Assembly: GCF_033439725.1 (NCBI RefSeq)
Contig: NW_026944384.1
Span: 310,001 to 374,000, forward strand
DNA length: 64,000 nucleotides
Direction: 5' to 3'
Origin: Neurospora tetraspora
Lineage: Eukaryota; Ascomycota; Sordariomycetes; Sordariales; Sordariaceae
Within the stretch, counting starts at the first letter, position 1; each line of letters opens with the position of its first letter. The position numbers and the translations under genes were made by a program. Under the pieces are notes generated by a model, which worked only from the letters and a program-made list of their open reading frames with translations, was not told the DNA's origin and made no database searches. Of the stretch, positions 1 through 10,744 are shown piece after piece.

Positions 1-3000
1 ATTGCTCCTTCCACTTCCAGATGAAACACTGATTCTGCTCATACCGGACCAGGAAGCGACCTGGAGGTGCGCAACGTACCAGCCGTCAGCTGCTGTGCCA
101 ACTCTGAAATGGCAGGTTATGCTCACTGCAGTGTGTTCGCTCTCGTCCTCGGCTGCAAGCTCCTCAAGATCCAATCCTTCCAAGATGGACCGAGTCCAGG
201 CAGAGTGACAGACTGCAACAATGATGGGCTGATGGTTGACAAAACTTAACACTTGACGGTTGGCAGCAGCTTGTCGTGCTTGCTTAGACGAAAACGAAAC
301 GCCCTCGATGCATCTGCACGTCTGTCTGCCAGCGTCAGGATGTCTGGGTGGGTGTCAATGTGCAGGCAATGTGGTAACGAACCCGATGCCATTTACCTGG
401 TACCCAGTTCGACGTACGCAGCAGCAGCAGCAGTAGCAACAGTGCATCAGTGCATAAGGTAGGTACCTTTACAGTTGCATGTCCTGAGGTGGTGGAAGGA
501 AGCTTGGAAGCTGGAATCCAAAAAGCGGGGAGCAGACTGAGCAACTGGGACAACATGAAGTGATGTGAAACATCAGATCGATGCACAATGCTTCGAGGCC
601 AGCGTCGTCAGCGCCAGACACCAACTTCAAAAGGACGGGACTCTCGGGCACTCAACCTCTCAGTCTCAGGTTCCCTCATCCATTCACTCATTACTATTTG
701 CTTGCTACAATCTTCACTCCCACTGCTCTCACTTCCTGCTATCTACCACCTTCACTTCTTTCCATAGTAGAGGTATCGTTATCGTCACTCAACAGACCAT
801 CCATGTCCATGAAAAATTTGACCATTCGGGTCTAGTTCCTTCATCGCACACCTTCTGCTTGCTGTCTCTGCACGATCGGCGTACACGTCAGTGAGGGTGG
901 GTGGGTGGGTGGTAATATCCAACGTCTGGCGTAAATAAGCTTAAACCTTCCTCCCTCTCTCCCTCCCTCCCTCCTTTCGTCATTCTCATTGCTCGTTGCT
1001 CGTTGCTCAAAATATAACTAACGCCTTTGCCTCCTAGACATCCTCCTAGGTAGGTAGGTAACCTCCCAAACAGACGGATTTCACCGTGTGATAGGAGGAT
1101 AAGACGGACGAAAGTACGTAGGTACCCAGATCGGTCAGCCATTCGTCTGTCTATCTATCCTTAGCTCCCAATTTAGGTACTTTCTAATGAAAAGGAATTT
1201 TTGGAAGAGAGTCGTCAGCAAGCAAGCAAGCAAGCCACTCGGGAATTATTGAGCCAATGTTCGAGACAACTTTCTTTACTTCCCCCTTCCCTTCCTCTTC
1301 CCCTTCCCATTCGCCTGTTCGTTTCGTGTTCGTTGTCCAATCGTCCCACTTGTGCTGTCTGTCCCTCATACCTCATACATCCTACATCCCAAGATGAGAA
1401 AGCTCCTAGTCTATACGTACCTATCCTGTTTCCCGTTTCTCGTTTCCCTATCTACCTATGAGACAAATAACTCTGCCCCCCACTGCACTCAAAGTATATC
1501 GATACATGCCCGGGCTTGGATATTCCCAAGAATCTGTCGAGTCCCAGCTATATAGATCTCCCCAGGTACATCCCCAAAGTACCTTACCTACCTCTCTCTG
1601 GCTACCATTTTCCAGTGTTCAGTGTACCAAGGTAGAGGTAGGTAGGTTCAAGGAGAGATAGATCCATGAGCACGAGTACGAGTACGAGGCACGGATTAAA
1701 GCAACTTGCTAGGGTAAGCACCTAGGTACCCAGCCAGTAGTCATCCAGACGAAGGGCAACGGAAGGGAGATAGATACCTCTAGATGCTGCCTGTCGTTCA
1801 TGGGTACCTACCTTACCTAGACCGTTCAAAGTGTGAGGACATAATTACCCAAGGTAGGCCGTAGGATCCAGTTATGTCCTAACCTGCCTGCCGCATTTAG
1901 ACCCATATCGCCGCCAATCGAGCCACCCAGCCCCCACCGCGCATCCTTACCTATACAAAAGAAGAAACTAACATAAGTGAATTGAACAAGGTTAGGTACC
2001 CAAGTGTGAAACCTTGCCAGATGCGGCCGGGGATGTTTAGAGGTATATATGGTATGGTTGAAGTGTCGAAGGGCATCGGCATAACCGTGACAAAATCCGA
2101 AGAGTGAGCCTCGCTCGAGTGGAGATCACGGACTGGACTCGCATACCTGACATAGCACGGCTCGAGCACGGTTCGAGCACGGTAAAGAGCAATGATAATA
2201 GCGTGCGTGGCGTAACGCTGTGAATGTATGTATATATATACAATCTACTTTGCGCAATTCTGTATGTGTAAGGTACTCTCTGTTTTGCGAGCGGGAGCGT
2301 GTGCTTCCGTTTTGTGTTGTGTTGTATTATATTGTGTTGTATTGCGCTCCTGACGGTGGTAGATGGATACCTACCTCTACCTGCCGTCTGTATATACCTC
2401 TACAAGGCTTGGGAGGGACTCGGTAACGTTGAGACGGGAAGGAGGTATGTACGAATGCTACCGTTTTTGGGCGTACTGGTAACAGAGGAAAGGGATGAAA
2501 GATTACATAGAATATTGAATTCCGAGTGGATGTCGCGGTTAGGAGCCTGAAGGACTTCCGGGTGGGGAGGACAACAATAACCATAACCGCGTAAGGCTGT
2601 GTGTGTATCGCGCCTTTTGTCTACCTCTACTCGGCGTGCTCTGTGTGGTCTCTGTGTGCGTGTGCTTTGGTCTTGTGCCCCTGAACATGGTTACGGTCGT
2701 TAATGGTACTTGCCGCTAGGTGTAAACGTCGAGAAAACTCGATTCGGGGGGTTCACGAGAACGGAAATTGCCCACTGAGAAACGGTCCAAGTTAGCACAA
2801 CGTTTAACGGCGGGTTACGTGCTTGTGGCTTCTTACTGTGTTGGCTTTGACCCACGGTTTTGTAGCTGTTCTCAGTTACTCGCATGTTCGGTAGACATAT
2901 GAAGGCCGTTGAGGACGCGACAAAGACATAGGAGGAGGTGATCAAATCTTAATATTCAACCCATCCCTATAGAACAACAGTAGTACCCAAAAGGCAATGT

Positions 3001-3554
3001 GAAAAGTACACCAAGAAAGCAAGCACTCCCGTTCCCTTTCCAACCATCAACTACTTCATACATTCAAATACCCGTCCATCCATCAACAATCCATGCATCC
3101 AATGTCGACGTATTTTCGCTTTTGTTTGCTTCCCGCTTGTTTCGCCTTTTTACACCTCGGAAAGCCAAATGTTGAAATATCCAAAAGCCCACACCATTAA
3201 CCGCCCAATCATCCAACATACAGCAGCAGAAATACTTGCAAATGCCTTTGTGTGCAAGAAAGCCAAACCCAAACGCCCTTATTTGATGAACGCCTTCGGT
3301 AGATAACGTAGAAAATAAGCAGCCGCAGGCTTGAACGGACTACCCCGGGTAAGAATCCCAATGTGTAGCCATGTTTTCCCAAGCGCCGTGTGTGCGTATA
3401 TGTGTGTAGTCAAACAGAAACAACAACAAAGGAGAAAAAGACTGGAAACCAGCCAAGTGTTGCTTGATTTGCAAAAAAAAATTAGACAGCAGAGTAGAGT
3501 AGATAGAAAATCCAAGCCTCCCCGGCCTCCCCAGTTCCAGCGTTACCACCTATG
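1..3554. other. Intergenic, no gene recognised
   Basis: Only short unrelated open frames occur here and none has a recognisable domain or convincing splice structure. The stretch is rich in dispersed short motifs of the ACCTACC/GGTAGGT type (for example around 1050, 1565, 1640 and 1805) and contains seven copies of TACCTCTA or its complement (768, 1633, 1775, 2038, 2372, 2395, 2622). The last few hundred bases before 3555 are probably the 3' untranslated region of the minus-strand regulator gene. Confidence 0.6.
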
Positions 3555-5863
3555 CTAGACCTGCCTAAGCTGCTGCTGCTGTAACGAGTTGTAATCCATT
3601 GGGTTCCCGCCCATCGAGTGGGTGTTTATCCCCAGAGAATTCATCGTCCCACCCATTGGCATATCCGTGTTCGCTCGTTGCAGTGCTTGGAAGTCTCCCA
3701 CGGTTCGTATTTGCTGTGGCCCTCCTGGTTGCCCAGGTCCTGGTCCCATAGCGAGAGATGTTGCTCGTTGGGGAGGTGGTGGCCTGCCCATATTCATGGC
3801 TTGGGGATCCATGGGATTGTTCATCCCGTTGCCTATACCGTTGTCCATGCCAATATTTATCCCAGGATTGATCCCCTGGCCCATGTGTCTTGGTTGCGGC
3901 ATTGATAGGTTTGGGGCGGAAGTGATGTTCCCCGTGTTTATCCCTTGCATCTGGTTGATATTGGCGAAGGCGGGTATTGATGGGTGGTGACCATGATGCG
4001 ACTGCTGACTGGTCATGCCATTGGGCGCCCCTAGTGATGTTGGTGGCGCGTGGCTTATTGGGCTCATCACCATCTCGGGCAGTGTGGTGAAATCGGTAGG
4101 GAGGCCATGGTGCATGTCCATCTGACCGGTTGGAGACATAATGGAAGGGGAGTTGCCATATGGCGAGCTCATGTCGTTGTTGGAGTGTCCTCCGTTGGGG
4201 CTTCCAGAGTCATTGCTCAGCTCATCCATGCGAGGAAGGCTGAACTTGTTGTCGTCGTAGTCGAAACATGCAGGCTGACCCATGCCAGCGTTGCCAAATC
4301 CATCAAAGATATCAATGTTGCAAGGAGGCAGACCAAGGTTGGGCTGCTCGGGCGCGAACTGGAGCATTGGGTTCGCCAGCGTAGGGATGAAGTCATGGAC
4401 CTTGCCGAGGAGGAGCGGCAGGAATCGGTGATCACCAGAGCGAAGCACTGAAAGAACGTTCAAGACCTGATGAAGCTGCTCACGCGGGCCCACCTTGAAG
4501 GGGATCCGCCTCGATGGCTGGTTGGAAAGCACGTCGGTAAGAGTGCAGGTGATGCCGAGAAGCTTCTCGATCAAGGTCAAGCCAGGAAGACCGAGGTTAC
4601 CGGGAAGATTGGCAACCATGGGAAGCAAGTCGTTCGCAATATCGACCGGATATGGGTAAGGAAGGCCGGCCTCGTTGCTGTTTCCGCTCGCCACCGTCAA
4701 CTGCCACGACGTGTTCTTGAGCCACTGCTGGTTCATCTGCATCTCATTGAGCTGGTTGTCCTCATCGCGGAGATATCCCGGGAGGATGTCATCAAAGCTC
4801 TTTTGTAGCCCGCCGAAGTAGCTCGCGCACTCGTCTCTCGTCTTGTTCCAAAGAGGGAGAAGGGTGTTGTCAAATGCCCGGAAAAGGTTGACCTTTTGGA
4901 AGAAACCGTTGAGCTGATGGGGCAGCAGTTCGGTGTTGTCATCGTTGATTGTGGGAGGGTTGATGGTCGCCTCAAGGGTCAGGGGCCGACGTCGTTGGAG
5001 CGCATAAGCTCTGAAAACAATCATGACGATTAGCTTGACGCAACGTAGGACGAATAGCGTGGGGTTAAGACATACCTCTCCGTGGCAAAAAGAAGCCAGT
5101 ACAACCGTCTGCGACGAGACGATTCGATGATGTCGTACTGCGTTTGCGAGTACGTGTCCTCCTTGTTCATCCCAGCAATGTGCGCCATTGTTGTGGCCTC
5201 GCGCAAATGGAACCAGGCCTTTTCGTGCATGTCGAGGCCGTGGAAACACGCAAAGAGGAAATAGCTGGTGACCAGAGTGTTGAGGCTCGGGTTGTCGGAA
5301 TATTCGAAAGCCTTGCGAACGCGAAGCGTCTCCTCCAGCAGTAGCGTGCTCGAAACAATGTTGGCTCCTGGCATGTTCTCGAAGCTGTAGGGATCACCAC
5401 CGGGCATGGGCATGCCGGGCTGCAGGAACATGAAGGCGCATAGGGCCGTAAGCACACAGTATGTATCGAGGCTCTGGTCGACGTATAGGGCTTGCTGCTC
5501 GAGTCGCTGGCGGTTTAGGATGGGCATCGATGTGTACATGTTGGTGAAGAAGAACTCCATGCATTCCTTGACCATCTCGCTCGTGAGGAGGCCGGGGGTC
5601 GGGGCCAGGTTCGGGCTCGAAGGCGGACTGTTGATGCCATTGAGGCGATTCTGGACCTTGGCGGAGAGACTCGTTTGTCGCTGTGTTTCGCGCAGTTCGC
5701 TGATGACCTTTGCGCGCGAGCCCTTGGGGCCCTTCTTCTGGGGAATGGCATTGTAGGTGCAGGTCAACTGAGAGGCGTGGCAATTGCGACACGGGTTGAT
5801 GCCATCACACTTGACCTTGCGACGATGACAGGCATCGCAGGCGCGTTTGACGGCGGTAGACAT
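3555..5863 (-). CDS. col-26: Zn2Cys6 transcription factor, COL-26 (BglR/AmyR-like)
   Basis: Two exons, 5863-5076 and 5010-3555, joined over a 65-nt intron (donor GTATGT, acceptor TTTCAG), give about 747 residues. The N terminus carries a perfect Zn2Cys6 binuclear cluster (C9-x2-C12-x6-C19-x5-C25-x2-C28-x6-C35), followed by a basic linker with KKGPKGSRAK. The exon junction restores the fungal-specific regulator motif LLFATERAYALQRRRPLTL near residues 258-276. The C-terminal third is low complexity, rich in Asn, Gly, Met, Pro and Gln, with a final QQQQ. Start chosen: the first ATG, nine residues before the first zinc cysteine. Known of COL-26 in N. crassa: a nuclear regulator of glucose sensing, starch use and carbon catabolite repression, related to BglR/AmyR. 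The symbol rests on protein type plus linkage to the ccg-14-type gene at 30.9 kb, recalled as adjacent loci NCU07788/NCU07787. Another xylanolytic-regulator-like Zn2Cys6 protein is the alternative. Confidence 0.8.
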
Positions 5864-8307
5864 GGCGATCTACTATAAGCCCTTCTCGTCGTCGTGTTAC
5901 TAGTCGGTGCAAGGTACGCGGACGGACTTTGCTTGGGTAGCGGTCGTGCGGTGTCCGTGGCAGCGGCCGTGGTGGCACCGGTGGACCCTTCTATGTGCAA
6001 AGATGGGACGAAATGTGGTGTGCGTTCGGACGAAAGTGTAGGTATGATGTTGTATATCGCGGTTCGTCTCGATCGGATCCGATGCCGTGGACCGTGGAGA
6101 AGGTCGCTCTGGCTAGACGTCTAAGCCTAGACTGGATGCGTCGTGCGAAATGCGTGCGAAACCCACGACAGGCGGCTTCCAGTCGTTCCTTTCAAGCCCG
6201 CGCCGACATATGCGGCCCTATTTGAGAAAAGAAACAATAAGGTTGTAGATGATCTGGGGCAGCTAGGCGGGATCGTGGAGACTCTCCAGAGTCAATCGCA
6301 TGCAGTCTGGGGTTGAATCGGCCCGTCGCACGAGGTTTGTGTGGAGGGTGCCGGGAGGATGGTAAGGTAAGTTGGGGACGGCTCCTTCGTTGGGTCGGTT
6401 TGGATGTCTGGGTGTCTTTTTGGTTTTTGGGGCGGCCGGCCGGGTGCCTCAGGGTGCTTTTGGTGCGTGTTCAGTGCTGGCGTGTGCTTTTGTTGGGCGG
6501 TAAGCACGGGACTCGGCTGAGGTGATTTGATGACAATGGTGCGTTCCTTCCTGGTTTCGCTCGCTTGTTTCTTTCCTGCTCTTTTTCTTTGTTCTGCTGC
6601 TGCTGCTTCCTTCCTTGGCTTCCAGAGCAACGCACGGGCAAATGGGGAATCCTGAACAAAACAACAGACGATAATGATGTCGCGGAAAGAGAGAATGCTT
6701 CTCGAAGAACTGTTGGATGCAACGGAATGACTCGCGCGCGTCTTGGTTTGTGTCGCAATGCACGGGTCTCGAGTGCGGTGAACAGAGATAAAACTCTGTT
6801 TTTTCCCCTCTGGACTGAAGAAAGCTGAGGCGCGCGGCAGGTGGACTGGACAGGTGGACAGGTGGACAGGTTGGAGAGGGCAAAAGGGAGATCAGCGCAA
6901 AGGGGAGTGCGTGAGTGGACATGAAGGCGAGAAAAGAGAAGCGAAAAAGTGGATGAGTGGATGAGACTGTTGTGGGAAAGCCGGGACCAGGCATCTGGAG
7001 ACTTCGTTGCAGCAGGTACCTTTGTGGCCTGCAGTCGCTAGAGGCAGGCAGAGGCAGGCTGAGGCATCTAGGATTGGCAGGAACATTGTGGAGCACCGCC
7101 CATGTGGGTCTCAGTGTCGGGAGATGAATGATGGGTTAAAGGCCCCTGTTTGGTGGGCTAATTTTGCACACTTTGCACAACTTCTCTTCTTTGCACTTGG
7201 ACGTTTCTTTTGCATCGCGCAGCCATTTCCACTTCATGTGTGTGCAGCCAATGGCTGTGTTGGAGTTGACCTCACTCTTCGGATGCCCAAAAGGGGGATG
7301 TCATTCATGGTGATTGATGCCCATCATCAAACTGCCAGCGCTGGTTGTTCATGCAAAACGGAGGTGCCGTATTCCCTCGGTTCGGACTGGAGGAACGGCA
7401 TCATGCTCTCTCTTGCCCTCGCTAAGTATATTGAGGACCTGGAAAACGCATTGAGATTAACCCGTCATTTTTTCGTCTCTACAAGGGACACTCTAGTTGG
7501 AAACTCCAAGTCAAAACTCAAGAGCCTCATATTTGTTCATGCCACGACGGCGGCAGTTGGCTTTTCTGTGAGACCGGGAGCTGTAGCAGAAAGCTTCATA
7601 GGTGATGCATTGTGCCACGGTGCATTGCCGCCTATCTTGCCGTGCTCGCCAGACGATGGACGATCTGGCGATGAGAACACATGCACAAAGAACTGTCGTG
7701 GTAAAGGTGATTCAGGAACCCGTCGTCTAGCGTGGTTGTCCATCCTTGTGTTGGGGTAAAAAAGGGATGGTGATGCATTGTGCATTGGATCTGCTCACAC
7801 ACAGAACCCCTTATCAAAGCCAATGGGTATTCAACATACAGACAGCTGGTTTCAGCTCATAACAACTTGCTTTATCACTGACGGTTATTAGAGAAAAAAA
7901 GCCACAGCATTTTTGTCGATTTGATATCGTATATCTCGATCGCAAGAACGGCGCCAATAGACGACTCCGAGTCCACTATTTTCTAGGAAATTTGGCTGGT
8001 TTTCCTTGGACTCCATTAACGCACGGCTCAGCAGTCAGCACGGCTCTGACATCTCAGCCAGCACAAAACAAATACCATTTACGGAATGCCTCTTTTCCGA
8101 TTCCGGGCACAATAGTCGGATACTGTCGTGCCGAATGTTCGATCGTATCCCTTGACGGATTAACGCCATCGTAAGTTGATGTGCACAAAGTGGGAAGTGG
8201 AAAAGAGGGCTGTCTAGCTCTTGCCTGATCTTGCTGGTGATGCCAGCCCAAGTGGAATCAAGAGGTGGAATCGATGCAAAAGCACAGACTCTGTTCAGCG
8301 AGCCCGC
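5864..8307. other. Upstream region of col-26, no gene recognised
   Basis: This region lies upstream of the minus-strand regulator and probably holds its promoter and a long 5' leader, as is usual for Neurospora regulators. Open frames of 215 residues (minus, 6449-7096) and 250 residues (plus, 7007-7759) exist, but their composition looks non-coding and no motif was recognised. A short GGACAGGTGGACAGGT-type microsatellite lies near 6848-6872. Confidence 0.55.
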
Positions 8308-8390
8308 TAGGGCAACTGTGTAATCCGATAAGGCGACTGTGTGGAGACATGCACTGGGCAAAGGTGCAAGTCCCCCAAGTTGATAGAGAA

Positions 8391-8443
8391 GGTTAGGGTT
8401 AGTTAGCGTTAGGGTTAGCGGTTAGGGTTAGTTAGGGTTAGTT
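8391..8443 (+). repeat. Interstitial telomere-like repeats (TTAGGG variants)
   Basis: About 53 bp made of GGTTAGGGTTAG units interspersed with degenerate GTTAG and GTTAGCG units. Fungal telomeres of this group are TTAGGG, so this is an interstitial telomeric sequence. It lies entirely between the inverted repeats of the 8308-8684 element rather than at an obvious break or fusion point. Confidence 0.85.
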
Positions 8444-8540
8444 CCGGGGGTGCTTGGGGCCGGCGAGAGGCCCCCGCATGTGAATATAAAATCAGCGCCT
8501 CGAAAAGGGTCGTTTTGAGCTCTCGTTGTCGTCGTTCAAG

Positions 8541-8645
8541 ATGATGACTTCTAGTGAGGATTTAGTAGTAATGCGAGCGCGCAAGCCGATTTGGAGCGAT
8601 GCCAAGCTTGCGGTCTTAGCTATCTCTGGCAGCGAATTTGTATAG
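8541..8645 (+). CDS. Possible 34-residue ORF inside the telomere-repeat element
   Basis: An ATG-started frame of 34 codons ends in TAG 39 bp before the right end of the element. It encodes a compact peptide beginning MMTSSEDLVV and containing KPIWSDAKLAVLAI. No family was recognised; the W-x-D-x-KL-x-VL pattern is only loosely reminiscent of helix-turn-helix or Myb-like proteins. It may be a remnant of the parent transposon, a captured exon, or chance. Confidence 0.2.
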   Translation: MMTSSEDLVVMRARKPIWSDAKLAVLAISGSEFV

Positions 8646-8684
8646 CCCCACACAATCGCCTTATCGGATTACACAGTCGCCCTA

Positions 8685-10492
8685 GAGCGTGCATTTGGGG
8701 AAAGAACTGACTGATGAGCCAATCAGAACACACAAAGACGGCGAATTCCCGCAGTTCACAGTCCCCACTTTATTCTCGGCTGCTTCCGTCTTTCTCAACC
8801 TTCCATTTCCTTCCTCTCTCTCCAGTTCACTTCCTTCTTTGCAACTGACAGACTGTCTTTGACCTTCCACTTTCCATCCGTCCGCGCAAAAGAGTTCCTT
8901 GCACTTAACAAACCGCGATTATATCAAAGGCACGTTGTCCTCACAAGCACATCCATGTTCTTCTCGTCTTTGCCTCATTGCCTTTTCTCCATGGTTGGAC
9001 CCTGGCAGTGGCAGAGACATTACCCCGGATTTCATTTCCCAAGTCAGCAATTCAATTGAAACCGGGCAAGGCACGCTACTCGTCACCGCCCTCGCTGCCC
9101 AGTCACTGTCACTTTGTTGGTGCGCCGTTGCGATGGGTGTCCTTGCGATGCCGTCCTTCCATTTTCCTTCCACTCATCCGGCCTCGCTCGTTTCTCATCT
9201 CAGCCAAGCCAGCCAAGCTTTTCTCAGCTGGCACATCACCCAGATCATCTCTTCCACAGAATCCCCTGGCCTTACTCGCTCAGGTATGGCCGCTGTGAGA
9301 CGCGATGCCAAAATGATGCTTTCCGCACTTTTCCAGCCTAGTTCTGTCTAGTTTCATTTCACTCGCAGAGATGCCAAATTGCGAGACATCTCAAACCCAG
9401 CCCTTGTGTGCAAAGTGTGCGCAATGGGCTACGGGGGGTAGGATGCCCCCTTGCTGTTACAGGTCAGACGGGAGCCCATCATGTTCAGGGCAACACCTTC
9501 ACGTTGGACACCCGCCATCAAAAGAGTCGGACAGTGTTTCATTCGCCCTGGCCCGTCTCACGGATAGGGCAATCCATGGAATCCATCTGTAAAAGTACTA
9601 CACGCAGTGGTCAGTAATCACCACCCCCAATCCCCAGGCAGCCAACGCACCACCGCTTCCTTCTCCGGTTTTTGGAGATCTCTTGGCAATGCACAATGGT
9701 GCGACGATGGTCATGCTTAACAAGCTTTCTGTTACGCAATGCCCTTTCTGTCAGCGCCGTTTCGTAAGACTAACAGACGCTACACTAGCGCAGAAACTGG
9801 CAAACTCCCCTAGACTAGACCGTACCCAGCGAACAGAGAGGCCTGCCGACCTTCGGAACACGGAAACGCCGTCTCCGCTCATGAAAAGAGGATGAACATT
9901 TATCACGAGAATCAGGCGTGACAGACACGGGGCTAGGCGCCAAGGACCGGTCACCCCACAGAGCCAAGGGTCATCAAGGTTGAGGTGGTGTTGGTGTTCA
10001 AGTTCTCGAAATGGGTGAGCATTGGTGTGCTTGCGTGAGAATGCGGAGAACTCAAGTCCAGGGACCAATTGGACGCCCGCTGTCTCAGAGACCCTCTCGA
10101 ACCCACAGTCGGTCCGATGAGGCTGAGATATATGTACTTACAGCATTTCAGTACGTATGCCCTTCCCAGCCACTGTGTTACCTTGGAAAATGAAACATCA
10201 GGCCTTTGCTCTTGCGTTCAATTCTGAGACTCCGCATTCCCATTTTCTGAATCTCCAGATTTCAGTGCGAGAGCACTGACAAGCAGCAGACACCCGACAT
10301 GTTTCGACACCGACATTCGGAAAGGGGCAGATCAATATCGACAGGGCTGATCAGCCTTGCGGGTCCCTGCAACGTCACCCTACCATTTCTCAGCCTTGTC
10401 CAGCTATTCTCTCCTGTTCTTGTTCAGTACCGACGACACAGTGGATGAAACTGTCACCAGTGCACCAGTGAATTGTCTGTGGACTCCTCCAT
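8685..10492. other. Intergenic, no gene recognised
   Basis: Normal base composition with overlapping short open frames on both strands. The largest, 150 residues on plus at 8899-9351, shows no motif. Nothing here is supported as a gene. Confidence 0.5.
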
Positions 10493-10744
10493 TACCGCAT
10501 CCTCTCATTCAAGTCGGATTTATCCTTCCCACATACGGTCTAGTAGATCGGGGAAAGGACCTGCATGCCGGAGCGCCAACGTAGCAGATGGGGCTGACAG
10601 ACTTAGCGAGACCACTCAAGACGACTGGCAAGTTCCAGCATGCGGGTGACTCGCAGCGGATGGCAGGACAGCGCAGCTCCTAAACTTGAGTAGGACTAGT
10701 GGGACAGGGGGGGATAAATCCGACTTGAATGAGAGGATGCGGTA
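10493..10744. mobile_element. 252-bp inverted-repeat element (TA-flanked MITE, family member 1)
   Basis: Perfect 33-bp inverted repeats occupy 10493-10525 and 10712-10744. Each arm starts with TA followed by CCGCATCCTCTCATTCAAGT, so the element can be read as CCGCAT...ATGCGG flanked by TA dinucleotides, the target duplication of Tc1/mariner/pogo-type elements. No coding capacity. The arm resembles that of the element at 30429-30598, so the two probably belong to one family. Confidence 0.8.

Larger units (their letters stand above)
8308..8684. mobile_element. 377-bp hAT-like inverted-repeat element (MITE) with telomere-like core
   Basis: Terminal inverted repeats of about 37 bp bound the element. 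The left end begins TAGGGCAACTGTGTAATCCG, and the right end (to 8684) is its reverse complement with two mismatches. Flanking 8-mers are GAGCCCGC on the left and GAGCGTGC on the right, 6 of 8 identical, consistent with an aged 8-bp target duplication. That plus the TAGGG terminus suggests a non-autonomous hAT element; superfamily assignment is inference. It is too short for a transposase. Inside are TTAGGG-like repeats (8391-8443) and a 34-codon open frame (8541-8645). Confidence 0.75.

Noticed and set aside
6449-7096. 215-codon minus-strand open frame upstream of col-26
   Set aside because: Low-complexity composition and no recognisable motif; lies where the col-26 leader and promoter are expected.
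7007-7759. 250-codon plus-strand open frame
   Set aside because: No domain, no signal peptide, no conserved motif, overlapping frames on the other strand, and non-coding-like composition; treated as chance.
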